A stretch of 64,000 nucleotides of DNA from the NCBI GenBank assembly GCA_029959085.1, contig JARWIR010000002.1, positions 39,304,233 to 39,368,232 of the forward strand. The letters are read 5' to 3'. The DNA is from Nemophila menziesii (Eukaryota > Streptophyta > Magnoliopsida > Boraginales > Hydrophyllaceae). Under the pieces are notes generated by a model that had not been told where the DNA came from, did no database searches, and was given only the letters and a program-made list of their open reading frames with translations. The position numbers were made by a program, and so were the translations under genes. Below are positions 21,056-31,686 of the stretch, in pieces; positions within the stretch are counted from its first letter, which is position 1; each line of letters opens with the position of its first letter.

Positions 21056-21692
21056 TAAAGATAAAAACAATAGGGTAGTCAAATGATAAATATAGAATAA
21101 GAAGACGAAGAAGAAGAATAGAAAACAATAAACTATCCTAGAGCATAATATCTAAAAAGTATCATGTAGTAGTGCTAAAGAAATAATGCACATGTATGCT
21201 TAATATACACATAATCAACATTCCATAATGTCAAGTCTGGATTAACTTCGCAATGCCAGAAGTAGAGGTCTTCAACTCAGTTGCTCTTAATGGCTATAGG
21301 TTGATCATAGGTCCTAATATAGTATCCAATTCCACTTACCTACGCCCTAATTGTTCCAATGTTCCTCCACCAAGTAGCTAGAAATTCTAGGGTCTTTATG
21401 GTTATAACGTGGCTTAGGGACGGTATGATATATTTGGATAATGAAAAGTGAGTTTTTGGCTCTCTCCTCACATTCAATCAATGAATCTCCCTAGAGCTTG
21501 AGTTTCACTCGAAGATGTTCTCGCTCAACCCAATTTTGATGCCTTGATTTGCATCGCCAGATAACCCAAAACCTTTTCATGATGATTACATAACAGAATC
21601 CACTTTGCCGGTCCAAATCTTTTTCAATTTTTTTTATATATTTTGTTTTCTTTTGATAGCTAGCTATGACTCTCTTTTGAATGTGAGATATT
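21056..21692 (-). other. 3' noncoding region of element D
   Basis: Homologous in blocks to the B-family 3' noncoding region, including GTGAG...CTCAC around TTTTTGGCTCTCTC at 21448-21471 and the CACTTTGCCGGTCC block. It stops abruptly at the left end of C. No open frame. Confidence 0.7.
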
Positions 21693-22042
21693 TGATGTCT
21701 CCCTATTTGTTCTAATTATTAGCCCTTTAGAGACATCCTTTTAGGTGAATAAATGGCTTATTTTATAGACTTTTAGGCTTATTTGATCATATTGCACTTT
21801 CTCCCCTTGGAAATTGACTATTTGCGTTTTATGAGCTTTTGTGCGTAAATTTGATTGTTTTTAATGCAAAGTTAATAGGTTCTTGAATTTCATGAAAGAC
21901 CAATACAAGGAGGAGAAGTGAGCATTGAAGTCTTAGGGTAATTTAGTGTGTTAGGAAGTACTTTTACTCAAGTTTCTATTTTTAGAGTGCACTTTCCTAT
22001 TTCAAGTCTTGCATTATTGATTTATTCTTTTTTAAAGCATAT
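21693..22042 (+). repeat. Element C 5' LTR, left part (350 bp)
   Basis: Starts TGATGTCTCCCTATTTG and aligns with the start of B-family LTRs in sense orientation, up to AAAGCATAT where B1 inserted. The last five bases, CATAT, are the B1 target duplication. Confidence 0.82.
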
Positions 22043-23560
22043 TGGTGTCGCCTAGGGTGTGATAAAAATAAGATAAAATTAATTCAAAAAAACTACGCAC
22101 TCTCACCCTAGACAGGCACAGTACTGCAAGTATTACAGGACGTATGCAAGTTTTAGTTAGTAAGTTGAGTTCGTTCTCAGGGACTTAAGTGTGTTATACG
22201 AATAGGTAACAATAACGAGTAAGCAATAATTAATTAAAAGACAGAAAATTAAAGGAATAGATTTCGAAAATAACTAATGAAAACTAGGAAAATAAAGACA
22301 ATAAAATAAATACGAAGAATGCGAGATGACAAGAATAGCTTAGGTTTTGCTAGTATGCACTAATCCTGCTAATTCTTTCTATTAGATCTTGTATACTTAG
22401 TCAGGATTCTAAATTCCCATTCCTTAGACCTTGAGAGCGACTAAGGGGGCTACGGACACACCACGAGGCTGGTTCAAATAGGGTTATCAAATTCTACTAC
22501 GGCCCTAAGCAATCAATTTCCATACATGGTGATAGTGATTAAATTATACCCTAATGACTATCTAGTTAGAATCAGTTTTGTCAGGACTAATATCGACACT
22601 AGACGTTATGTGGTGTTTCAATAATTAGACACCCATCTAAGGTGATCATCTAACTACTATTAAGGTAATCCTAAACGTTGCGCACCGCAAGGAAAACAAT
22701 CATTAAATCAAAACACATAAACAAATATAAACGTAAGCAACTACTATCAATTTAAAACATATAATTCCCAAAGAAACTTAGATAGAAAGAAATTAGAATT
22801 CATAGATTATACAGGATGCAAAACCCAAGCTATGGGAAGTTTAGTTCATAGCTGAAGGAAATAAACTAAAAGAAATAATGAAAGACATCATCTTGCTCTC
22901 AACAATAAACTGGAAGAATAAAACCTTAAGAACTAATTACTATGAGGCAAGGATGATTTACAAGTGATATAAGGGTGTATATATAGGTGTTTTGAAGACC
23001 TAATTCGTTTTCTTGAAGGAGAGGTTAAGTAATGGACTCCAAGCCCAACTCAAATTCGTAACCCTAAAAACATGCAATCAGGCCCGTTTTTCTTTTAGTC
23101 CTAGCAACTTTGATTTTTGTCCGTTTGATGCGTATGAATATACCAAATTAATATTCTCGGAAAGATCTTCAACTTTGCTCTTGACCGTTTCTCCAAATTC
23201 CTCACAGATTTTGAGATATAAGCATATTTGTGGTCGTAGGTGCAGAAATTCAGGGTTAAGGCAGGTTTTCCTTTTCCATGTTTTTAGCTTTTCTTTCCTT
23301 TATCTCCAATTACCATGCTTATCTATTTCCATATCTTGTAGTCTTTGACTTGGACTCTAATTAATCTCCATAATTATCTTTAAAGCTTCACACTAAATAA
23401 ATAATTAAACGCAATATGCACTAAAAATATTATTTTACTAAATCAAGACTCAAAATAGGAAAATGCACTATTTCTCAATAAAATCGACTATTATGACTTC
23501 TAAATCACTAAAAATGATGTCTCATCCTAATATAAATCTATAAAAAATGAGGAGACATCA
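22043..23560 (-). repeat. B1 3' LTR, 1518 bp
   Basis: Plus-strand ends TGGTGTCGCCTAGGG and GAGGAGACATCA. About 28 bp near 22386 (AGTTAATAAGGGAGAATATT region) is missing compared with the 5' LTR, which explains most of the length difference from 1543 bp. Confidence 0.93.
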
Positions 23561-23596
23561 AGACCCCCAACTCAAATTTGTATCGTCCCGATACAA
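23561..23596 (-). other. B1 polypurine tract and LTR-side hairpin
   Basis: AGACCCCCAACTCAAA (sense TTTGAGTTGGGGGTCT) abuts the 3' LTR. Hairpin TTGTATCG-TCC-CGATACAA is at 23578-23596. Confidence 0.8.
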
Positions 23597-24892
23597 TAAA
23601 GATAAAAACAAAGGGAAGTCTATAAATACACACTTATGGAATTTTCAACACAATGGGAAGAACATAGCAGAATATATAGAACAGACATAAGGCAACAACT
23701 CAGAAAATTTCATGCAATAATATTCATAAACTACATACCTGTACACTTCTCATATCCATAGTCAACACGGCTTGAATTCAAGATCAGATTAGTTTCGCAA
23801 TGTAAGAAGGATTGGAACTTTACTCAGTTCCCCAAGAAAGCTACAGATTGTTCATCAAACTTCACTAGCATCCAAAGATCCACTTAACTATTCTCTAATG
23901 ACTCAATCTCTTCTCAATTACATAGCAAAGAATCAAAAGGTCTTTAAGGTTGTAATTTAGGCTTAGGGACGGTATGATAGTATATTTGGATAATTTAGAG
24001 TGAGCTTTTGGCTCTCTCCTCACTAGCCATCAACGAATCGCCCAAGAGCTTGAGTTACTCTCATAAAACGTTTCTCACTCAACCCAATGAATTCCTTGAT
24101 GCACAATTTAGCATCCCCAATAACCTAATTAAAGCATAAGATGTTCACATAAAAATCCACTTTGCCGGTCCGAATATATATATTTTCTTTTCAAAACAAT
24201 TTTTTTCTATAGCTATGACTCTCTTTTTAATGTTGAGATATCACGCTATTTTCTCATATATATATTTTTTCTTTTAACGCACTTGTTGGCAAATTTAGCT
24301 CGTAGATTCTTTTTCATTCACTATTACCCCGACAAAGGGTTACAATAAAAATCTGTGTATCATCATCAATATAAAGAACAGAGCACAATTAATGAGCTCA
24401 AAAATCCCATCCCAATAACAATTCCCATAATGGTGGACCACCAACCCAAACTCAAGCTCTAAAACAACTGTCTATGCATCGCGATTCGAGTGCGGGTCAT
24501 ATGGACAAGTCCTATAATCTAAAGGGATATGGCTTATAATGTGTTTCAATAAAAATATTTAGAAAATATAGAAGGGGCTGAGAAGGATATAGCATATAAA
24601 ATCAAAATAACAAGTTGAGAAGGTATGAAAAGGCTTCAAGTGGCTTTAAATATGAAAGAACCGCCTTAATCACTTTCTACACTATGTAATTTCGTTATTT
24701 TCTTACCTTTAGCACTTTCACCAAATGGGTTTGTCAACTAGCTTGGATCTCACGGCCTATACACTTCTCAAGGTTCCCTGAGATCGAACATACTTTCTAT
24801 CGCATTGCTCACTAATCTTTTCTTTACTATCAACGTGTGTTTTCCTGCAAATACTCAAAGCATACAAATAACATAGCTCATAAACATACTAC
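23597..24892 (-). other. B1 3' noncoding region (continues 26402-26532)
   Basis: About 1.4 kb in all, without a usable open frame, conserved in B2 and B3 and in part in D. It includes GTGAG...CTCAC at 24000-24023 and a strongly conserved block around AATTCCCATAATGGTGGACC (24420). It lies between two polypurine boxes, each with a hairpin. Confidence 0.7.
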
Positions 24893-26396
24893 TGATGTCT
24901 CCTCATTTGTGATAGATTTATATTAGGATGAGACATCATTTTTAGTAATTTAGAAGTCATTATAGTCGGTTTTCTTGAGAAATGCTACACTTTCCTATTT
25001 TGAGTCTTGATTTAGTAAAATAATATTTTTAGAGCATATTGTGTTTAATTATTTATTTAGTGTGAAGCTTTAAAGATAATTATGGAGATTAATTAGATTC
25101 CAAGTCAAAGACTACAACTTATGGAAAGAGATAGACATGGTAATTGGAGAAAAGGAAATAAAAGCTAAAAATATGGAAAAGGAAAAGCTGCCTTAATCCT
25201 GAATTTCTGCACCTACGACCGCAAATCAGCTTGTATTTCAAGAACGGTGAGGAATTTGGAGAAACGGTCAAGAGCAAAGTTGAAGAGATTTCCGAGACGA
25301 TCAATTTGGTATATTCATACGCGTCAAACGGATGAATATTGAAGCTGTTAGAGCCAAAAGAAGATCGGACCTGATTTCATGTTTTTAGGGTTACGAATTT
25401 GAGTTGGGCTTGGAGTCCACTACTTACTTCTCCTTCAAGAAAACGAATTAGGGCTTCCAAGATACCTATAAATACACCCTCTTATCATTGTAAACATGTA
25501 CTTGCTCAATTGCAAAGTATAGGCTTAGTCTTTACTTATATTTTCTTAGTTTTAAACAATAGCTTAGTCCTTTACATTAATATTCATCCTTAGAATCAAG
25601 CTATTCGTCCAAGAAGCAAGTTGACCTGTAGAGGAAGACAAGAAGAAGAAGATTGGAGACTGACAACTCCTCTTCTACATCTCACCTTCTCTATATTTAG
25701 AGTAATTAGCTATAGATCTATTCTCAACCATATTTGTAAGCTTTTATTCTGTAAGTTTACTTTTAATTGTTGGATTATTATTTTGTCTTTAATTACTATT
25801 TGTTTATTCTAATTGGTTAAGCTTGGCGTATATTGTATTATGTGTTTTGACTTATTTCCCTAGATCTGATCAATCTTAGGATTAATCTTAGTTATTGACA
25901 ACACCACATAATCGTCTAGTGTAACTAGATAGCCATTAAGGTTTGATTTAATCACCAATCATTACTTAGGAATCCCTAGTAGTGGAGAGGTTGCTCCTAC
26001 GCCTAAGGAAAGGCTACGGAGAATTTAGAATCCTGGTTAATATATAATGCTTAATGTGACAGGTTAGAATAACAATTGAGTATTAGACCTAGTAATCCTA
26101 ATCTATTTGACATACTTTCATATTTAGTTATTTGTTTTGTTTATTTGTTTTATTTATTTATTTGCATTAGATAGTTATTTATCTTTTCATATTTTATCCA
26201 AACATCTAAATTCATCTACGCTTGTTAAACATAAATTGATCTAACGGATACAATCCCTGCGAATGAACTTGACTTATCATTAAAACTTGCATACGATCTG
26301 TGATACTTGCAGTGAGTTCCGTGGTTCTCAAGGGTGTGTGACTCTTTATTATTATCTTTATTTATCTATTATTTTATCACACCTTTTCCCCCACCA
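24893..26396 (+). repeat. Solo LTR of the B/D family, plus orientation, 1504 bp
   Basis: Starts TGATGTCTCCTCATTTG and ends CCCCCACCA, with a perfect target duplication ACTAC on both sides (24888-24892 and 26397-26401). The uninterrupted site is visible in B2 near 44284 as ATACTACTTACTATC. TATAAATA at 25467-25474. It arose by recombination between the two LTRs of an inserted element. Confidence 0.93.
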
Positions 26397-26537
26397 ACTA
26401 CTTACTATCATCAATTCACTGAACTTATGCTTTCAAGATATTAAACACACTCTACATCTAATTCCCATGTATCAAAAATTTTAATTTCTACCTAAAAACA
26501 GAAAAATGGAGATGAGAGACAACGAATCCCCACACCC

Positions 26538-28098
26538 TGGTGGTCCTTTGTGTGTTCTAAAAATAAATGCAAATGCTAATCGAACCACAACCGCAAGTGT
26601 ACGGTTGTCCCAAGTAGTATGTATGATAATACAGATTCGTTCCAAGGACGGATGGTTTATCACAATGTTTAGCAAGTAGTGATTGATGCACTTATGAAAG
26701 TAAAAGATAATAAAATGTTTGTTTGGTTTTGTTGATTAAAGCTAATGAATAAAAGACAAATAATTAAATGCAAGTAAAGCTAAGACGCAAGTAAAATAAG
26801 TGAAAACGCAATATGAGATGTAGTACTTGAGAACGCAAGGATCCTCCTAATCTTACTTCCTAACTTATGTTGTTTAAGGGCTAAATCGGTCAATTACAAT
26901 GGTCGGGATTCTAAATTCCTTATACCCCCGTCAGGGTGGACTATAAGGCGATCCTAAAGTGTCACTAGTCCCGTCAGAGTAAATATGATCCACCGTTGGA
27001 TGATTAAGTGTTTTACCTCATTGGCCCTAGAATTAGCTAAGTTCGTCAGAATCAATAGCTTTTATCCTAGATTGAATAATTAATTCTATACCTAAACCCT
27101 CCGTCAGGATGATCCACACGCCACTTATGTGGAATAGCTTAGATACTAATACCTAATCTTAGTTCGCGACTCTAAAATCAGTAAATAATCACAAATTATC
27201 GAAAAGAGTAATAAACCCAATCTAATTTAATTTAGCATAAACCCAAATTCAACATTCGTTATTTCATAAAATTAAGATTCACCCATTGTTTGTTCTCAAG
27301 CACTATGAAAAGCTTAGCTCATATTAAAATTAAAAACTAAATTAAAAGAAATGGAATTCATATTGTTTACAAAATTAAAATATAAAAAAGAACCTAATTT
27401 CCGGAATTGGAATGACTACGAACGGAGCTATAGACCCACTCCAGCTCTTGTAGCTTCTTCTTTCTTCCTTCTGTTGCTTCTCTCTGGTGTTTAATCTTGT
27501 GGAATGTGAATTGTATGTAAAATAGAAGTCCAGACCTCCTTTTATAAGCATAAAAACGGATTAGGGCTTGGACCAGAAAATAAAAGACTAATTAAATGTC
27601 CAAGCCCAAATTCTAAGCCCAAAATCCCGTAACTGCTGATACACCTTCACTAAAACGGCTTTTCCCGATGCGTTATGACTCCGATTGACCTCATTTTAGT
27701 TGCGAAAGTTCCGTAACTCGATAAGGAATGATTTCTCTTCAAAGGTCAGCGGCTAAATCATCGCTTAAGCACCTCGAAATCAGCAATCTATGGCCTGGAA
27801 AATTGATTTTCAGCTCTAAAAATAATATCTTCGGGATTTATCTTCAAGTCTTGACTCTATCTTTTGATCTTTGACTTTCTCCTCGGATTCCTCTCCTAGC
27901 TAGCATCTAAAACCTGTAAACTTTACACTAAAAATACCAATATTACGCGCAAAAGTTTAATAAATTAAAAATGCTAGAAATAAAAAGGTAATTCCGGATT
28001 ATTGCAAATTTAGTCCAAAAGTCTATCATATTAATTAAATAAACACCAAAAATGATGTCTCCCAAGGGTCGAAAATAAGAACAATTAGGGAGACTTCA
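26538..28098 (-). repeat. Solo LTR of the element A family, minus orientation, 1561 bp
   Basis: Plus-strand reading TGGTGGTCCTTTG...GGGAGACTTCA, homologous over its length to 8361-9922, flanked by the perfect duplication CACCC (26533-26537 and 28099-28103). The empty site CCCACACCCCCAACTC is seen in B2 at 44416-44430. The TATA box TTATAAAA is intact (27541-27548, complement). It inserted into the polypurine box after the extra ORF. Confidence 0.95.
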
Positions 28099-28136
28099 CA
28101 CCCCCAACTCAAAAATGAGTCGTGTCCCCACGACTC
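28099..28136 (-). other. B1 internal polypurine box and hairpin after the extra ORF
   Basis: CACCCCCAACTCAAAAAT followed by GAGTCGTG-TCCC-CACGACTC (28117-28136), identical in design to the pair at 81-120 of element A. The box was split by the solo LTR. Confidence 0.75.
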
Positions 28137-28222
28137 GGAAAAGACTCGAAACAGAAATTAAACTTAGCAGATAAATGCATTTTTAGAAATGGTAAGGAAG
28201 AAAGAGAACATACTCTCGAGGC

Positions 28223-29431
28223 TTATTGCCTCGCATTATTGACATCCAAGGTTGGATTTACTTGATCTTTCGTTAATCGCTCAAGGAGTTTCATGATGTG
28301 CACTTGATTAGCGTTGATTTTTGCCACATCATTGACTAAAGAAGTTTGAGCTGCTTCGAATTTGTTTAAACGATCCTCCATCTTCTCTTTCCAACTTTGC
28401 TCCTTTTCTTCTTTCGAGACTTGCGTAGAACCCGCTCTTCGAAAGATATCTTTGATCCAAGCATTATCAATATAACTCGTCTTAAACTCGAGTTTCTCTT
28501 CTTCACCCAATGTTACATTCGCTTTTCGCACAAGACACGTGATCATAGTATGAAATTTAACATTATAAACTGATTTGGGAGAGACCGAAAATCGCATCAC
28601 CTCCTCATAGATCAACTGTGCCACATCTACTTCTTCTCCTCTCAAAATACAATCCAAAAGTAGAGCGTTCTTTTTAGTCACATCCAAAGTTCGTGTGTTT
28701 CCAAAGACATTAGGAATAAGTAAATTGTGCCAAACTCTCTGGTCCGGTTGAAGATATTTGTAAGGCCAAGGTGCCTTCAATTCTCCCTTATGTGATTGCA
28801 CTTTCTCCTTGTCTAAAACATGCTCAAAAAGTAATTCCTCATCAAATATTTTTCGTTTAGCAACCGCTTCATCATACTTACAATATCCAATTAATTTCTT
28901 AATCTTGAAGTGGTTTCTAATATCATTAACTGTGAAAGGAACTAATTTTCCTCTAATCGGAACACAACCTTTACTATCTCGGCTAAATAGGCCTAAATAT
29001 AATTCCAAAACTAACTCATGACATAATTCAGAACGTCTTACCATAAACGTAGACCAACCCAATTTCGCACCAAGCTCTAAGAATCTCTTGTATTCTCCTG
29101 TACCAACTTCTTCCTTGAATACTTTCTCATAAGCAAAAGGTAGTTCTTTTAATTGTTTCTCTGCAGAAGCTTTCAAGGCCTTTGAAGCTTCCTCTTTCTC
29201 CTTGGGTGTAGGACCTTTGAAGGGTGAAAGTTGTGTTTTCTCCTTTGAATAAAAGTAAAGCCTTTTACCATTACGATCACACATAACGAGTTTTCCTCCA
29301 TCTTCAACATCGTTTTTACCCTTTGTTTTAGAACTAGAACCTTTGTTATTTGATTTCTTCTTAATTGAATCCAATACCTTGATTTTCTTCACCTCCCTCT
29401 TGTTAGCTAATATTTCTTTTCTATTAGTCAT
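28223..29431 (-). CDS. Intact extra ORF of B1, plant transposon protein-like, 402 aa
   Basis: I place the start at ATG 29431 (MTNRKEILANKREVKK), matching element A; two more codons upstream would need a TTG start. The first 60 residues are Lys/Ser/Asn-rich with basic clusters that could be a nuclear localisation signal. Residues about 110-300 resemble PF20167 (LCHELVLELYLGLF, VPFTVNDIRNHF, RVWHNLLIPNVFGNTRT, ALLLDCILRGEEVDVAQLI). Residues about 335-395 are charged and heptad-like, probably a coiled coil. No signal peptide or membrane helix. It lies downstream of the gag-protease region in the position of env in retroviruses. It is the only open copy among four in the window. Function unknown; nucleic-acid or Gag binding is a guess. 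Confidence 0.85.
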   Translation of the reverse strand: MTNRKEILANKREVKKIKVLDSIKKKSNNKGSSSKTKGKNDVEDGGKLVMCDRNGKRLYFYSKEKTQLSPFKGPTPKEKEEASKALKASAEKQLKELPFAYEKVFKEEVGTGEYKRFLELGAKLGWSTFMVRRSELCHELVLELYLGLFSRDSKGCVPIRGKLVPFTVNDIRNHFKIKKLIGYCKYDEAVAKRKIFDEELLFEHVLDKEKVQSHKGELKAPWPYKYLQPDQRVWHNLLIPNVFGNTRTLDVTKKNALLLDCILRGEEVDVAQLIYEEVMRFSVSPKSVYNVKFHTMITCLVRKANVTLGEEEKLEFKTSYIDNAWIKDIFRRAGSTQVSKEEKEQSWKEKMEDRLNKFEAAQTSLVNDVAKINANQVHIMKLLERLTKDQVNPTLDVNNARQ

Positions 29432-29870
29432 CTTCAATTGACCCCCAACTCAAAGCTTTAACAACTCTTGAAATTTGAACTTGTGAATTTTTGGTTGAAC
29501 AAGCTTGATTTGGTTTAGTAAAGATGAATTGATGATGAATCTCTATGTGGGTAAGGTGAATTTTTAATGGATTGGCTTGGATCTAAAAAATTGTAGGATG
29601 AATTTTTGAAAATTTGAGCTATTGATTCTTCAATTTAATGTGTTTGGTGAGAATTGGTTGCTTGAATCTTCTTTGTAATGAGGTGGAGAGAAGATTTGAT
29701 GTGTTTTTCTTGATGATTGGGTAGTTTTTGATGATTGGTGAAGGTTTATATGAGCTTTAATGGAGTTGGGAGAGGTTTGGAGAAGAAAGAGATGCTTAAG
29801 GTTTAATAAATTCGGAATTATACCTAATATCCTCCTTTTATAAGCTTCAACTCGTAACTTTCTCTCTCCA
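29432..29870 (-). other. Leader of the B1 extra ORF with polypurine box
   Basis: GACCCCCAACTCAAAG (29440-29455; sense CTTTGAGTTGGGGGTC) sits nine bases before the ATG. The other 400 bp are conserved in B2 and B3 but have no open frame; the sequence could be an RNA leader or promoter. Confidence 0.5.
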
Positions 29871-29874
29871 GCGG

Positions 29875-30182
29875 TGACCTGCGGTGCACTAGAGCTTATT
29901 GTGCGGTATACCGCAGCTTCTGCTCTTCAAAATTTTAATACTCGTCAAAAAACACGAACCTCCTACCCGTGGCACGGGTTTTTGGTCCTGCGGTGCACCG
30001 GAGCTTGAGGCGCGGTATACCGAACCTGATGGTTCAGATTTTTTTTCCCTCGGCATAAAACCCGAGGCACCTACCCGTGATACGGGTTTTCTCCCCTGCG
30101 GTGTACCGCAGATGAGATCCGGTGTATTGCACTGCTGGTCAGATTTTTCCGAAAATTTTTGTTTTCTCCTCCCGAACTCGAT
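29875..30182 (-). repeat. B1 palindromic array, about 108-bp units
   Basis: Unit starts (CGGTGCACT, CGGTGCACCG, CGGTGTACCG) at 29882, 29991 and 30099, spaced 109 and 108 bp. Each unit has a second palindrome such as GCGGTATACCGC and a hairpin ACCCGTGGCACGGGT or close variant. A purine-rich complement CCTCCCGAACTCG (30168-30180) closes the array. Confidence 0.85.
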
Positions 30183-30330
30183 TTCTCCAATACCTAAGCA
30201 TCAAAACACTAATACCTTTCTCAAATATGCAATACCAACTAAAAACAACTAAACTAAACATAAACTAAAAACGTAAAAGACATAAAAACTAAAAAAAATT
30301 GCGGGTTGTCTCCCGTACAACACTTTTGTG

Positions 30331-30357
30331 TAACGTCTTTCAAAGTTAGATGTGTTA
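30331..30357 (-). other. Stem-loop just after the B1 gag-protease frame
   Basis: TAACGTCT, loop, AGATGTGTTA; B2 (51353-51379) has AGACGCGTTA and B3 (60294-60320) AGACGTGTTA. In A and C the loop-closing pair is G-C in place of T-A, so pairing is kept while sequence changes. Confidence 0.5.
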
Positions 30358-30363
30358 CCTCTA

Positions 30364-30777
30364 TCAAGATTTGCGAATATAGCCTCCCCAACAACGAGTT
30401 AGGCTATGAACGTCAACTAATCTGCGCTTGATCCCCTTCTTGGGTCGGATTTCTATCACCTTGGCTGAAACAACCTTAGTGACAACGAATGGTCCCATCC
30501 ACGAGTCTTTGAAACTACGTGGCCTATTCTCGCGTTTGTGAGCTTTCCATAGTAATTCATGGCCAACCCCAAACTCAATGTTTGGCTCAGTATCCACAGG
30601 CTTTAAGTGGATCTTCTCAGGAGGGACTTTGTGATGTGAAAGGCTGTGGATGACAGGAACGGTGGGATCTAACTTCCTTGGTTTCTTACCCAAGACATAG
30701 AAGGTCTCGGATACATTCTTTGCATGAAGGGTAATGGTCCCTTCTTGGAAGTTGATGACACTTTGACTTGTGGCCAT
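30364..30777 (-). pseudogene. B1 protease end joined to an integrase C-terminal-like domain
   Basis: 137 codons in the same frame as gag and protease. The first part completes the protease (MATSQSVINFQEGTITLHAK, after a shared ILGRPF motif). About 45 residues later comes GHELLWKAHKRENRPRSFKD, WMGPFVVTKVVSAKVIEI and RRLVDVHSLTRCW, which follows the SH3-like integrase C-terminal pattern seen in A (WSGPYIVTKV...AIEI...NGHRLK). RT, RNase H and the integrase core, about 3 kb in A, are absent between them. The same join occurs in B2 and B3. Assignment of the last domain is by pattern only. Confidence 0.68.
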
Positions 30778-30804
30778 GAAAGGCCGTCCAAGTATGATTA
30801 GAAC

Positions 30805-31686
30805 CTACTTATCTGCATCAAACTCAAGTATAACAAAGTCAGTAGGGATGGCGATACTACCTGCACGGACTAAGACGACCTCCACTGTTCCCCAATGTCC
30901 CGGTAACTGAGCGAATTGCAACTTCACTGGAGTTTTCTCTGATTTCTGAAGTCCAAGTCTCTCGAACACGGACTTAGGCATAAGATTCACACCAGAACCC
31001 ACATCGTACATAGCTTTCACTTTGAGCATACCATTTATTTGAATAGGAAGGTTAAAACTTCCCGGATCTTTAAGCTTTGTTGGTAGTTCGCGTTCACTTC
31101 TTCTTGAGACTCTCAGGTTCTCTCTTGGGATCCCTACACTCGCTTCTTTCTCAGGAATGACTTGCGTAAAAACTTGTTGCGGTGTGAGTCCTTTCTTCGC
31201 AATCTCAAGCATTTGGGGGTTGATATTTTCAGGTGTATACGCCTCTGCAAATGTCTTGAGTTCAGTGTCATCCTTTGGATTTGTATCAGGAACAGTTGGT
31301 GACACTGTTTGAACAACAGGTGGCGGTTCCACCTTCTCTTCTTCTTTCTCTTCTTGCACAGCAGGCGCAACTTCATCTTCAACTTTTGATTCCTCCTCTG
31401 AGGCTTCTTTCTCTTTTTCTTTAGCCAGCTCAGCTTGATAATCCATCACCGATCGAATTTCCACTTGCATATCCTTCAGAAGCTGTATAAATTCGGCTTT
31501 CTCTGAATCGTCCTCCACATAAACCTCTGAACAGTCAGATTCCACGGGGCTAGACTTGGTTGGTTCTTCTTCGGTACTCGGAACCTCCAAGGCACTAACG
31601 GCAGCATGTGGTACTTCCTTCTTTTCTTCTTCAATTTCAAGGCAGATAGCCTTACAAGCTTCAAACCCAACATTGTCATCACCTCC
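30805..31686 (-). pseudogene. B1 Gag-Pro acidic linker and aspartic protease
   Basis: An open frame of 261 codons (31590-30805), continuing upstream to a TAA at 31687-31689. An acidic Glu/Lys/Val-rich linker leads to the protease with MYDVGSGVNLMPKSVFERLGL-type active site (about 30980-31020); Asp and Gly are present but the second position is Val where A has Leu. It ends at TAG 30805-30807, exactly before the ILGRPF motif, where B2 has a Gln codon. Without suppression of these stops no protease is made. Confidence 0.82.

Larger units (their letters stand above)
19532..21692 (-). mobile_element. Athila-related element D, 3' LTR and 3' noncoding part only
   Basis: Minus-strand element whose 3' LTR (19532-21019) and about 670 bp of adjoining 3' noncoding region are present before element C interrupts it at 21693. 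Its remaining internal part and 5' LTR should lie to the right of the window. LTR ends, polypurine box, hairpin and noncoding region are homologous to those of B1-B3 but clearly more diverged. The five bases before the LTR are AATAG. Confidence 0.85.

Noticed and set aside
23013..23348. 111-codon plus-strand ORF
   Set aside because: Inside the B1 3' LTR; broken in the other LTR copies, so not a gene.
28223..29431. Envelope glycoprotein of an endogenous retrovirus
   Set aside because: No signal peptide, membrane helix or cleavage site; the middle matches a plant transposon-associated domain.
29875..30182. CRISPR-like array reading of the regularly spaced palindromes
   Set aside because: The whole unit repeats, spacers are not unique, and this is a plant retrotransposon.
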